Of a stretch of DNA of 28,489 nucleotides, positions 14,436 through 22,537 are shown in pieces. The stretch comes from an uncultured Alistipes sp. GTDB lineage: Bacteria > Bacteroidota > Bacteroidia > Bacteroidales > Rikenellaceae. The position numbers and the translations under genes are program-made. The stretch spans positions 1 to 28,489 of the forward strand of contig USBO01000009.1 in NCBI GenBank assembly GCA_900552955.1. The letters are read 5' to 3'. The first letter of the stretch is position 1, and every line of letters begins with the position of its first letter. The notes beneath the pieces were generated by a model. The model searched no databases and had not been told where the DNA came from. It saw nothing but the letters and a program-made list of their open reading frames with translations.

Positions 14436-15284
14436 TCACCGGCCCTCCGCGAAGCCTTTCAGCAGCGCGATCTCCTCGGTCCAGCGGCTTTCGTCGGGGG
14501 TCTCGAGGATGAGCGGAATGCCGTCGAAACGGCTGTCGGCGGCGATGTAGCGGAAACACTCCGGCCCGATCGCCCCCTCGCCCAACGGGGCATGGCGGTC
14601 GACGCGGCTGCCCACGCCCTTCACCGCATCGTTGAGGTGCATGCCGCGCAGGTAGTGCAGCCCCACCACCTCGTCCAGCTCGCGGAACGTCGCCTCGCAC
14701 CCCGCACGGGTCGAAAGGTCGTAACCGGCGGCGAAGGCGTGGCAGGTGTCGATGCAGATGCCCACGCGCGACTTGTCCTCCACGCGTTCGATGAGATAGG
14801 CCAGCTGATGGAACGAGAAACCGAGGTTCGAACCCTGCCCCGCCGTGTTCTCGATGACGGCCGTGACGCCGTGCGTCCGTTCCAGCGCGCGGTTGATCGA
14901 CGCGGCGATCCGGTCGAGCGACGCCTCGGGGGCGATCTGCCGCAGATGGCTCCCCGGGTGGAAGTTGAGGCGGTCGAGGCCCAGCGCCTCGCAGCGCGCC
15001 ATCTCCTCCTCGAAGGCGCGGCGCGACTTCTCGAGCGCCGCATCGTCGGGATGGCCCAGATTGATCAGGTAGCTGTCGTGGGGCAGTATCTGCGCCGGCG
15101 CGTAGCCGCATTCGTCGCAGGCCGAACGGAAGGCCACGATCTGTTCCGGCGTGAATGCCGGAGCGCTCCATTGGCGCTGATTCTTCGTGAAAAGGGCGAA
15201 GGCCGTCGCCCCGATGGCACGGGCGTTGCGAGGGGCGTTGCCGACGCCGCCCGCGGCGCTCACATGTGCTCCGAAGTATTTCAT
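14436..15284 (-). CDS. nfo: Endonuclease IV (AP endonuclease)
   Basis: Endonuclease IV cleaves abasic sites 5' to the lesion in base-excision repair, using three zinc ions. The 282-residue length is normal for the family. Signature blocks are KYFGAHVSAAGGV (start), LGLDRLNFHPGSH, VIENTAGQGSNLGF, GICIDTCHAFAAGYD, MHLNDAVKGVGSRVDRHAPL and PLILETPDE, which carry the zinc-ligand His, Glu and Asp residues. The ATG at 15284 starts directly at the conserved MKYFGAH. It is a single-gene unit with its own -7 element (15302-15309), divergent from the DUF3078 gene and ending at the shared terminator at 14387-14418. Confidence 0.97.
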   Translation of the reverse strand: MKYFGAHVSAAGGVGNAPRNARAIGATAFALFTKNQRQWSAPAFTPEQIVAFRSACDECGYAPAQILPHDSYLINLGHPDDAALEKSRRAFEEEMARCEALGLDRLNFHPGSHLRQIAPEASLDRIAASINRALERTHGVTAVIENTAGQGSNLGFSFHQLAYLIERVEDKSRVGICIDTCHAFAAGYDLSTRAGCEATFRELDEVVGLHYLRGMHLNDAVKGVGSRVDRHAPLGEGAIGPECFRYIAADSRFDGIPLILETPDESRWTEEIALLKGFAEGR

Positions 15285-15301
15285 AACAACTCTTTTACCG
15301 A

Positions 15302-15309
15302 CAAATATA
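15302..15309 (-). promoter_or_regulatory. -7 promoter element for nfo
   Basis: TATATTTG on the minus strand matches TAnnTTTG. The predicted leader is about 12 nt. The palindrome CGGGATTTCCCG (15310-15321) lies directly upstream, between the nfo and DUF3078 promoters. Confidence 0.55.
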
Positions 15310-15331
15310 CGGGATTTCCCGAATAAATTCC

Positions 15332-15339
15332 TATTTTTG
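15332..15339 (+). promoter_or_regulatory. -7 promoter element for the DUF3078/S41 protease operon
   Basis: TATTTTTG matches TAnnTTTG. Transcription would start near 15345, about 15 nt before the ATG at 15360. No clear -33 element is seen. Confidence 0.5.
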
Positions 15340-15359
15340 CAAAAAATAAAAAAACGCGC

Positions 15360-16562
15360 ATGAAAAAGCATACGACACTCCTGCTGACCGCAGCGGCTCT
15401 GCTCGCAGTGCCCGCCGCTGCGCAGATCTCCATCGACCGCGTGGAACCCCAGTCCGAAAACGTCAGCTTCGCCGACTCGATCCGCCGCCAGCGGCAGGTC
15501 GGGCACGACGCCTTCTCGCTGGCCAAGTACCGTGCCGAACGGGCAGCGATCCGGCGGGAGCGCAACTATCTCGAGATCTCGGGGGCCGTGCAGGGAACGC
15601 TCTCGTCGTTCAACGACCCGTGGATCGAGGTGTCGGGCGGCGACAACTCGATCGCGCTGATCGGAACGTTCTTCCTCGACCACATCTTCACCAAGGAAAA
15701 ATTCTCGATCGAGACCAAGGCCAGCGCCAAATTCGGCTACAACCGCATCAAGGCCGTGCCCGAAGGCGAGGAGGGAGAGGTCGGCATCTGGTACAAGAAT
15801 CAGGACGAGTTCTGGGTCCAGACCGCACCGTCGTTCAACTTCTCGCAGAACTGGTCCTACGGCGCCGTGCTCAAGTTCCGCACCCAGTTCGCCAACGGCT
15901 ACAAGGCCCGCACGCAGCAGAAGGAGATTCATCGCAAGAGCACGTTCATGTCGCCGGGCTATCTCGACCTGTCGGTCGGTCTGACCTACAACTGCCCCGA
16001 CAAGCGCTTCCCGATCAAGATCAACATGTCGCCCGTCGCGCTGAGCGCCGTCTTCGTCGAGAGCCGGCAGATCCGCGAGAACTTCGTCTACGACTTCAGC
16101 GAAAAGAACAGGGAGGAGAACATCCGGAAATACGTCGATCCCTACGGCGTGCCGTCGAACAAGACGTCGAAGTACGAGGGCGGTTCGTCGATCCAGATCG
16201 ACTTCGACCGCAAATTCGGCAAGCGCGACGTGCTGCGCTACCGCACGACCTTCTTCTCGTTCTACGGCTGGATCTCGAACCTCAGCCAAAAGAACAAGAT
16301 CGCCAAATTCTCCGACTACATCGCCGCCTACGACCGGTGGGAGGCCGACGGCAAGGATCAGGAGACCAAGCCGACGCTGCCGATCCACCCCACCGTCCGC
16401 TGGGAGAACACGCTCGACATCAAGGCCACGAAATTCCTCACCACGAGCATCTATTTCCAGCTCTACTACAACCGCGCGCAGAATTACGCGGTGCAGACGC
16501 AGGCCATCCTGAGCGTCGGGCTGAGCTACACCTTCCAGAACAAACCCAAACCCAAGAATTAA
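15360..16562 (+). CDS. DUF3078 domain-containing outer-membrane-type protein
   Basis: The 400-residue protein has a signal peptide (1-21, MKKHTTLLLTAAALLAVPAAAQ) and a DUF3078 domain covering most of the rest. Typical elements are NYLEISGAVQGTLSSFNDPW near residue 70, SFNFSQNWSYGAVLKFRTQFANGY, FMSPGYLDLSVGLTY and a C-terminal strand ending in LSVGLSYTF. Alternating beta-strand patterns and a terminal aromatic residue suggest an outer-membrane barrel. DUF3078 is common in Bacteroidetes and its function is unknown. It lies 12 bp upstream of the S41 protease gene, so the two are co-transcribed; whether the protease acts on the barrel is not known. Confidence 0.85.
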   Translation: MKKHTTLLLTAAALLAVPAAAQISIDRVEPQSENVSFADSIRRQRQVGHDAFSLAKYRAERAAIRRERNYLEISGAVQGTLSSFNDPWIEVSGGDNSIALIGTFFLDHIFTKEKFSIETKASAKFGYNRIKAVPEGEEGEVGIWYKNQDEFWVQTAPSFNFSQNWSYGAVLKFRTQFANGYKARTQQKEIHRKSTFMSPGYLDLSVGLTYNCPDKRFPIKINMSPVALSAVFVESRQIRENFVYDFSEKNREENIRKYVDPYGVPSNKTSKYEGGSSIQIDFDRKFGKRDVLRYRTTFFSFYGWISNLSQKNKIAKFSDYIAAYDRWEADGKDQETKPTLPIHPTVRWENTLDIKATKFLTTSIYFQLYYNRAQNYAVQTQAILSVGLSYTFQNKPKPKN

Positions 16563-16574
16563 GCTCCGCGCATC

Positions 16575-18272
16575 ATGTACAGAAATTCGCGTTCCACCGT
16601 GCTGCTGCCGCTGTTCGTCGCTGCGGGAGTGGCGCTAGGCATCTTTCTCGGGCAGTTTTTGGGACGGTCGTCGGCCGAATCCGACATCCGAGGCATCCTG
16701 CGCTCGCTGGCCCTGCCGCAGAACAAAGTCTCGCAGACGCTGTCGCTCATCGAGACGCAGTACGTCGACTCGGTGGCGATGGATTCGCTTGTCGAACGGA
16801 CGCTGCCCGTCATCGTCGCGGAACTCGACCCGCACTCGGTCTACATCCCCGCGTCGGAGATGGCCGAGATCAACGAACCGCTCGACGGCGAGTTCGACGG
16901 CATCGGCGTGGTCTTCAACATGGCCACCGACACGGTCATCGTGCTCAATGTTATTCCCTCGGGGCCGAGCGACAAGGCGGGCGTGGTGGCCGGCGACCGC
17001 ATCGTGCGAATCAACGACTCGCTCGTGGCGGGACAGGGGATCCCGCAGCGCGAGATCATGCGCCGGCTGCGCGGCAAGCGCGGCACCGAGGTGCGGCTGG
17101 CGCTCGAACGCCGCGGCATCGGCGAAGCGGTCGAGGTGACGGTCGTGCGGGGCAAGATCCCCATCCGCAGCCTCACGGCGGCGCTGATGCTCACCGACGA
17201 CATCGCCTTCGTCAAACTCGATCAGTTCGCCCGCACCTCCCACGCCGAGCTGCTCGACGCACTGGCGGCGCTGCGCACGCAGGGGATGCGCAGGCTGATT
17301 CTCGACCTGCGCGGCAACTCGGGCGGGTTCCTCGACCAGGCGATCGCCATCGCCAACGAATTCCTGCCCGCAGAGAGGCTGATCGTCTACACCGAAGACC
17401 GCAACCACGAGCGCATCGAACAGTACAGCGACGGCACGGGCAGCGCCGCCGACCTCGATCTGGCGGTGCTCATCGACGAGGGGAGCGCCTCGTCGAGCGA
17501 GATTCTCGCCGGCGCACTGCAGGACAACGACCGTGGCACGATCATCGGCCGCCGTTCGTTCGGCAAAGGACTCGTCCAGCAGCAGATTCCCTACGCCGAC
17601 GGCTCGGCGCTGCGGCTCACCGTGGCCCGCTACTACACCCCCACGGGACGTTCGATCCAGAAACCCTACACCTCGGGCGACGCCGAGGCCTACGACGCCG
17701 ACATCTGGAACCGCTATCAGCACAACGAGTTCTTCTCGGCCGACTCGATCCGCTTCGACGACTCGCTGCGCCGCACGACGCCCGCCGGCAAGACGGTCTA
17801 CGGCGGAGGCGGCATCATGCCCGATCTCTTCGTGCCGCTCGACACGACGGCGCTGACCAAATACTACCTCGAGGTGTCGGGCCGCAACATCCTCTACCGC
17901 TACACGATCGAGTACGCCGACGCCCACCGCCGAGAGCTCAACGCCGTGCGGACGACGGCCGACCTGCGGGCGCTCCTCGACGCCGACAAGGGGCTGGTCG
18001 ACGACTTCGTACGCTACGCCGCAAGCAAGGGCGTAACTCCGCGCCACGGCGACATCGCCCGTTCGCGCAGTCTGATCGAGGCGCAGCTCAAAGCCTACAT
18101 CGGGCGCAACACCGCGCTCGAGGACAGCGGTTATTTCCTGAGCATCCATCCCCAAGACGAGGTGATCGTGCGCGCCATCGCGGAACTGGAACACCCCACC
18201 GTACCCACATCGAGGGAGGCCGCCGTGCAGCCGGCCGATGAGAAGCCTGCGGAGGAGGCGTCGCATGATTAA
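16575..18272 (+). CDS. S41 family C-terminal-processing peptidase
   Basis: CtpA-type proteases cut proteins in the periplasm with a Ser/Lys dyad. The 565-residue protein has an N-terminal membrane anchor (about 8-30), a PDZ domain (about 105-190, DGEFDGIGVVFN, VIPSGPSDKAGVVAGDRIVRIND) and the S41 core. The core carries LRGNSGGFLDQAI, the nucleophile Ser306 in EGSASSSEI and Lys331 in SFGKGLVQ, 25 residues apart as usual. A C-terminal extension (about 430-565) with charged helices follows, as in Bacteroidetes homologues. It is located behind the DUF3078 gene and overlaps a small membrane-protein gene by 8 bp. The substrate is unknown. Confidence 0.94.
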   Translation: MYRNSRSTVLLPLFVAAGVALGIFLGQFLGRSSAESDIRGILRSLALPQNKVSQTLSLIETQYVDSVAMDSLVERTLPVIVAELDPHSVYIPASEMAEINEPLDGEFDGIGVVFNMATDTVIVLNVIPSGPSDKAGVVAGDRIVRINDSLVAGQGIPQREIMRRLRGKRGTEVRLALERRGIGEAVEVTVVRGKIPIRSLTAALMLTDDIAFVKLDQFARTSHAELLDALAALRTQGMRRLILDLRGNSGGFLDQAIAIANEFLPAERLIVYTEDRNHERIEQYSDGTGSAADLDLAVLIDEGSASSSEILAGALQDNDRGTIIGRRSFGKGLVQQQIPYADGSALRLTVARYYTPTGRSIQKPYTSGDAEAYDADIWNRYQHNEFFSADSIRFDDSLRRTTPAGKTVYGGGGIMPDLFVPLDTTALTKYYLEVSGRNILYRYTIEYADAHRRELNAVRTTADLRALLDADKGLVDDFVRYAASKGVTPRHGDIARSRSLIEAQLKAYIGRNTALEDSGYFLSIHPQDEVIVRAIAELEHPTVPTSREAAVQPADEKPAEEASHD

Positions 18273-18522
18273 GCGCATCGTGGGGCTGCTGGCCGCCGCA
18301 GCCATCCTCGCCGTGATCGTCTTCACGATTCTGGGCGCAGGCTCCTACACGTCGTACTTCGAACGGCGTGATGCCGCGTCGTCCGACACGCCGTCCGTCG
18401 CCTCGCCCGTTGCGCCGGACGCACCGCAAAACGACTGCGGCACGGCGGGCGCAACGACCGAAAACGCTGCGGATTCCGTCGCGGCAGGCACGCCGCCGCG
18501 GCAAAAGCCTGCGGCCGAGTGA
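18265..18522 (+). CDS. Small single-span membrane protein
   Basis: The 85-residue product starts at an ATG that overlaps the S41 stop by 8 bp. A GGAGGAGG (18251-18258) sits 6 nt before it, unusual for Bacteroidetes and also coding for the protease C-terminus. Residues 3-27 (KRIVGLLAAAAILAVIVFTIL) form one membrane helix; the rest is a flexible tail rich in Ala, Ser, Pro and Asp. No domain is recognised. The terminator right after it (18544-18579) and the absence of stops support a real gene, possibly a partner of the protease. It could still be a non-functional frame. Confidence 0.55.
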   Translation: MIKRIVGLLAAAAILAVIVFTILGAGSYTSYFERRDAASSDTPSVASPVAPDAPQNDCGTAGATTENAADSVAAGTPPRQKPAAE

Positions 18523-18543
18523 CCGGCTGCCGAAACCGATAAG

Positions 18544-18579
18544 AAAAGGGTGCGACCGGACAATGGTCGTACCCTTTTT
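18544..18579. terminator. Bidirectional terminator between the protease operon and the OMP array
   Basis: A 14-bp stem (AAAAGGGTGCGACC / GGTCGTACCCTTTT, one mismatch) with a GGACAAT loop and a T-tract. It ends the plus-strand operon and the convergent OMP array. Confidence 0.88.
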
Positions 18580-18593
18580 CGCCATCCGCCCGC

Positions 18594-19496
18594 TCAATGC
18601 CTCCGCTCGCGGCCGAAACGCAGCCCGAGCGAGGCACCGAAGGGATACATATCCGAGGTTTTGAAAATGGATGCGATCTCACTCATCGAATGATCGATGA
18701 TACGACCCGTACAACCTGCCGACACATCGGCATAGAGACCGCGCGTCAAACGGATGCAGAGCCCTGCTTTGCATTGGAACGTGAAGGCGAACTTGGATTC
18801 GGGGTAATCCTCCCAGAAATGCTCGTTATATTCCTCCCAAAAACCCTCCTCGTGCGAACCATGATGGACATCTTCGCGCCAAAGATGCTGCCAGCCGGAA
18901 AAACGATGATAGGAACAGCCGAGACCCACTTGCAGATAACCGAACGTTTTCAAGCGACGAACATACCCGCGTAGTTCGAACTGTCCGCCCGCCGACACGG
19001 CCCGATGATCGTAGGAATATCCCAAAGCGGTATAGGAGACTCGATCGTCGCTTCGAAACGGCGCAGTCTCCGTGTAACGGACGAACCCGCCGAGCCCGAA
19101 ACAGTTCGCGCGGTTGAGAAACCGCATCGCCGAAGCCTCGACCGACCACCCGTCGCTGATGATTCCGCCCGAAAGGCCGTAGAGCATCCGCTGCTGCGGC
19201 ACCTCGTTGAACGTGCGGCCCCGCCACGGCTGCCAGCCCTTCCCGCGCCCACGGTACATCATCCGGCAATCGTCGGAATTGAGAACATATTCGACCCTGC
19301 GGCGCGGGATGAACAGCAGCAGCGTGTCGCCGGCACCGTTCGCACGGCGGTAGAACAGGCTGTCGCCCCTGCTCTCGTCCCACAGCACGCGTCCCGTGAG
19401 CGGCTCGCCGCCCTCACGCAGCAGAATGACATCCTGGGAGCGGCACGGCAGCGCGGCAGCCATGCCGAAAATACAGAGTAACAATATTCGTTTCAT
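18594..19496 (-). CDS. Outer-membrane beta-barrel paralogue 1 of a tandem triplet
   Basis: The 300-residue protein has a signal peptide ending CRSQ (1-21). A short N-terminal domain follows (about 22-80: DVILLREGGEPLTGRVLW, RRRVEYVL) that resembles the small sensor-like beta domain often found at the start of Bacteroidetes OMPs. The remainder is barrel-like, with YGLSGGI, GFVRYTET, YDHRAVSAGGQFELRGYVRR and a C-terminal GASLGLRFGR strand. It aligns along its whole length with the next two genes, most closely with paralogue 2. The first 48 codons and the upstream spacer are almost identical to those of paralogue 2. It has no recognised function. Unlike its sisters it ends ERRH. Confidence 0.78.
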   Translation of the reverse strand: MKRILLLCIFGMAAALPCRSQDVILLREGGEPLTGRVLWDESRGDSLFYRRANGAGDTLLLFIPRRRVEYVLNSDDCRMMYRGRGKGWQPWRGRTFNEVPQQRMLYGLSGGIISDGWSVEASAMRFLNRANCFGLGGFVRYTETAPFRSDDRVSYTALGYSYDHRAVSAGGQFELRGYVRRLKTFGYLQVGLGCSYHRFSGWQHLWREDVHHGSHEEGFWEEYNEHFWEDYPESKFAFTFQCKAGLCIRLTRGLYADVSAGCTGRIIDHSMSEIASIFKTSDMYPFGASLGLRFGRERRH

Positions 19497-20472
19497 CGGA
19501 TTCGGTTTTAGGTGTCGGATTCACGCTATTTACCGCTTTCGCGGCCGAAGCGCAGCCCGAGCGAGGCGCCGAAGGGATAAAAGTCGGAGGCTTTGTAAAT
19601 CGTTACGATTTCGCTCATCGTATGATCGAGCATACGGCCCATGCAACCGACCGATAAATCGGCATAAATCCCCCGCGTGAGCCGGGTGTAGGCCCCAACC
19701 TTACAATGGAAAGTAAAAACCTGCTTGGGATCGGTGAATCCGTCCCAAACACTCTTAACGTATTCTTCCAAATAATCATAGCCGTTCGTACCAAAATCGT
19801 AATCTTTGCGCCACGAAACCTGCCAATCGGAGAAACGATGACAGGAACAGCCGATCCCCAACTGGAGGTATCCGTACGTTTTCAGGCGGCGCATATAGCA
19901 TCTAAGTTCCACTTGACCGCCGAGCGATAAAGCCCGATCGACATAACTATATCCGTAAGCGCTGTATTTTAGACAAATATCCGTTCGAAAAGGAGAAGTC
20001 TCCGTGTAACGGATGAACCCGCCGACGCCGAAGTAGTTGTCCCGATCGAGGTAGCGCATCGCCGAAGCCTCGGCCGACCAACCGTCGGTGAGGATGCCGC
20101 CCGATACGCCGTAGAGCATCCGCTGGCGCGGCATCTCGTGGAACGTGCGGCCCCGCCACGGCTGCCAGCCTCCGCGTTTGCCGCGGTACGTCATCCGGCT
20201 GTCGTCGGAACGCAGGACGTAGTCGACCCTGCGGCGCGGAGTGAAAAGCAGCAGCGTGTCGCCGGTGCCGATCGCACGGCGGAAGAACAGGCTGTCGCCC
20301 CTGCTCTCGTCCCACAGCACGCGTCCCGTGAGCGGCTCACCGCCCTCACGCAGCAGAATGACATCCTGGGAGCGGCACGGCAGCGCGGCAGCCATGCCGA
20401 AAATACAGAGTAACAATATTCGTTTCATCGGATTCGGTTTTAGGTGTCGGATTCACGCTATTTACCGCTTTC
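19352..20472 (-). repeat. 189-bp near-identical junction repeat of the OMP array
   Basis: Bases 19352-19540 and 20284-20472 match at 188 of 189 positions (19407 G, 20339 A), with a period of 932 bp. Each copy covers the 5' end of one paralogue, the 29-bp spacer and the 3' end of the preceding paralogue. The listed span includes both copies and the divergent sequence between them. Confidence 0.95.
19526..20428 (-). CDS. Outer-membrane beta-barrel paralogue 2 of a tandem triplet
   Basis: The 300-residue protein has the same architecture as paralogue 1: signal peptide MKRILLLCIFGMAAALPCRS, then DVILLREGGEPLTGRVLW, YGVSGGI, GGFIRYTET, LGGQVELRCYMRRLKTYGYLQ, and a final GASLGLRFGRESGK. The N-terminal 48 residues are nearly those of paralogue 1, whereas predicted loops (e.g. 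residues 216-235) differ strongly. Conserved strands with variable loops are what outer-membrane barrels show when surface loops diversify; that reading is inference. It is separated from paralogue 1 by 29 bp and from paralogue 3 by 29 bp, so the array is one transcript. Confidence 0.78.
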   Translation of the reverse strand: MKRILLLCIFGMAAALPCRSQDVILLREGGEPLTGRVLWDESRGDSLFFRRAIGTGDTLLLFTPRRRVDYVLRSDDSRMTYRGKRGGWQPWRGRTFHEMPRQRMLYGVSGGILTDGWSAEASAMRYLDRDNYFGVGGFIRYTETSPFRTDICLKYSAYGYSYVDRALSLGGQVELRCYMRRLKTYGYLQLGIGCSCHRFSDWQVSWRKDYDFGTNGYDYLEEYVKSVWDGFTDPKQVFTFHCKVGAYTRLTRGIYADLSVGCMGRMLDHTMSEIVTIYKASDFYPFGASLGLRFGRESGK

Positions 20473-21348
20473 ACGGCCGAAACGCAGGCCCACGCTAAGC
20501 CCGAAGGGATACATATCCGACTTCTTGAAGACGGAGGTAACCTCGCTGTTGCGGAAATCGATGAAGCGCACGATGCAGCCGCCCGCCGCATCGAAATAGA
20601 GTCCCCGGGTCAGCCGCGTGCAGAATCCCACGCGCAGATGCACCGTCGGCGCCCACTTCTCGTCGGGCTTCCCTGCGTTGAGAAATTCGTCGTAGAGGCC
20701 GCTCGAACCGAGGTAGTCCTCGTACTGCGGTTTCCACTCGTACTGCCACCCCGTGAAACGGTGGTAGGAGACGCCTGCGCCCAACTGCACGTAGAGGAAG
20801 GTTCGGAGGCTCCGCAGGTAGCCGCGGAACTCGGCCTGGGCGCCCAGCGAGACGGCGCGGTTGTCGTAGTGATAGCCGAAGGTCGTCTTGCGGTTCCTAA
20901 CCCCCTGACGCGAGGGCGTCGTCGAGGCATATCGCACGAACCCGCCGACGCCGAAGTAGTTGGCGCGATCGAGGTAGCGCATCGCCGCCGCCTCGGCCGA
21001 CCAGCCTGCGGAGAGGATTCCGCCCGACACGGCATACTGCATCCGCTGGCGCGGCATCTCGGCGAAGGTTCTGCCCTGCCATTCGGCCCATCCCCGGCGA
21101 TCGCCGTGATAGACCATGCGCCGCCCGTCGGCCGTCCGCACGTAGTCGACCCGATGGCGCGGCACGCAGAGGCGCATCGAATCGCCCTCCGCTGCCGCCA
21201 TGTGATAGTGGAGGTCGTCGCCGCGGCTGAGATTCCAGGCCACGCGCCCTTCGATCGTGCATCGGTTTTTCAAAACGATGGTGTCCTGCGATTTGCAGGG
21301 GAGCAGACCCGCGAGAACCGCGGTCAGAAATAGTAGAATCCGTCTCAT
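20458..21348 (-). CDS. Outer-membrane beta-barrel paralogue 3 of a tandem triplet
   Basis: The 296-residue first gene of the array has a signal peptide ending CKSQ (MRRILLFLTAVLAGLLPCKSQ). It shares the family pattern (VILK-like first strand, GRVAW, RHRVDYVRT, RTFAEMPRQRMQYAVSGGI, GGFVRYAST, GLSVGLRFGRESGK) but is the most diverged of the three. The last codons are identical to those of paralogue 2 because of the shared junction. It starts 67 bp downstream of nrnA and no TAnnTTTG is seen in that gap, so the array may be read from the nrnA promoter. Confidence 0.78.
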   Translation of the reverse strand: MRRILLFLTAVLAGLLPCKSQDTIVLKNRCTIEGRVAWNLSRGDDLHYHMAAAEGDSMRLCVPRHRVDYVRTADGRRMVYHGDRRGWAEWQGRTFAEMPRQRMQYAVSGGILSAGWSAEAAAMRYLDRANYFGVGGFVRYASTTPSRQGVRNRKTTFGYHYDNRAVSLGAQAEFRGYLRSLRTFLYVQLGAGVSYHRFTGWQYEWKPQYEDYLGSSGLYDEFLNAGKPDEKWAPTVHLRVGFCTRLTRGLYFDAAGGCIVRFIDFRNSEVTSVFKKSDMYPFGLSVGLRFGRESGK

Positions 21349-21415
21349 TTATAGAAGTTTTAGGTGTTTGAGTTCGGATGCTTCTCTCCCTTCGGGTGCG
21401 ACCGGAGCCGAACAG

Positions 21416-22462
21416 CTAAAGGAGGGGGGGGGAATCGAGGCCGCCGTCGCGGGCGAACTCCTCGACCGAGCGGATATAGCGGGCGATCGTCTCGTCCATC
21501 GAGACGAAGGATTTGCCGCCGGCGGCGTTCTTGTGGCCGCCGCCGTCGAAATACTTGCGGGCGAAGAGGTTGACATCGACATCGCCCCGCGAGCGCAGCG
21601 ACACGCGGATAAATTTGCGGTGGGCGAGGAACATGGCCGACATCTTGACCTTCTTGATCGTGAGGGCATAGTTGACAAATCCCTCGCTGTCGCCCTGCTG
21701 GAACTGGAAGCGGCGCATCTCGTTTTCCAACAAAGACATATAAGCCACCGTGCCGTCCTGGATAACCTCCATCTTGCGGTTGATGGCATAGCCGAACAGC
21801 CGCGCGCGGCCTTCGGTATAGGCGTTGTAAACGCTGTTGTAAATGTCGGGAATCGAGATCCCCTTTTCGATCAGCACGGCCACGGCGCGGAACAACTCCG
21901 GGGTGAGGAACGAGAAGGCGAAATTACCCGTATCGGTCATCATGCCGACGTAGAGCGATTCGGCCATGCTGCGTGTGATGGCCTCCGTGCCGCACATCGC
22001 CTCGACAATGCTGTAAACCAGAAAACAGGTGCTCGACGAATCGGGATGCGAGAACAGAAGATCGAAGCCCTCGTCGGGCGAGAGGTGATGATCGATCAGC
22101 ACGCGGCGGGCCGTGGTGTTGGCCTCGATAGTGTCGCTGAGGATTTCGAGCCGCGAAACGGCATTGAAATCGAGGCAAAAGATCACGTCGGCTTCGGCAA
22201 TAGCGCGTGCGGCGCGCCCCTCGGTATCGGCCTTGAAGACCACGACCTCGTCGATGCCGGGCATCCAGTCGAGGAAATAGGGGAATTTATTGGGGACGAC
22301 GCAGGTCACCTCATGCCCCATCGTACGCAGGACTTCGGCCCATGCGAGCGACGACCCGACGGCATCCCCGTCGGGATTGGTGTGGGAGACGATGACGATC
22401 CGCTGCCGGGGCTGCGCAAGCAACTCACGCAGGCGTCCGATGTGTTCTTTCGATAACTTCAT
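21416..22462 (-). CDS. nrnA: DHH-family phosphoesterase, NrnA-type oligoribonuclease/pAp phosphatase
   Basis: NrnA degrades short RNA oligomers and 3'-phosphoadenosine-5'-phosphate. The 348-residue protein has the DHH domain with the metal ligands SHTNPDGDAVGSS (Asp31, Asp33), Asp98 in CLDFN and Asp124-His125-His126 (IDHH). The C-terminal DHHA1 domain has FDGGGHKNAAGG. Length and order fit bacterial NrnA. The promoter (22491-22522) gives a leader of about 24 nt. A run of nine C near the 3' end (21424-21432, reading DSPPLL) is slippage-prone but alters only the last residues. The biochemical role is inferred from family. Confidence 0.9.
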   Translation of the reverse strand: MKLSKEHIGRLRELLAQPRQRIVIVSHTNPDGDAVGSSLAWAEVLRTMGHEVTCVVPNKFPYFLDWMPGIDEVVVFKADTEGRAARAIAEADVIFCLDFNAVSRLEILSDTIEANTTARRVLIDHHLSPDEGFDLLFSHPDSSSTCFLVYSIVEAMCGTEAITRSMAESLYVGMMTDTGNFAFSFLTPELFRAVAVLIEKGISIPDIYNSVYNAYTEGRARLFGYAINRKMEVIQDGTVAYMSLLENEMRRFQFQQGDSEGFVNYALTIKKVKMSAMFLAHRKFIRVSLRSRGDVDVNLFARKYFDGGGHKNAAGGKSFVSMDETIARYIRSVEEFARDGGLDSPPLL

Positions 22463-22490
22463 TCGGCTTGGTCCGCATTGGTGAACTGGA

Positions 22491-22522
22491 CAAAGATAGG
22501 AAAAAAGGGGGGATATAACAAA
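22491..22522 (-). promoter_or_regulatory. Promoter of nrnA
   Basis: The minus strand has TTTG (22519-22522), a 20-bp spacer and TATCTTTG (22491-22498), a full match to the Bacteroidetes consensus. The predicted start is near 22486. Confidence 0.75.
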
Positions 22523-22537
22523 CCCGCATCCACAGAC

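Noticed and set aside
15620..18241. An 873-codon plus-strand frame spanning the DUF3078 and protease genes in another phase.
   Set aside because: Arg/Ala/Pro-rich translation, crosses the boundary of two well-supported genes, no motifs.
21424..21432. Phase-variable poly-C tract in nrnA.
   Set aside because: Slippage would change only the last few residues after the DHHA1 domain, so an on/off switch is unlikely.
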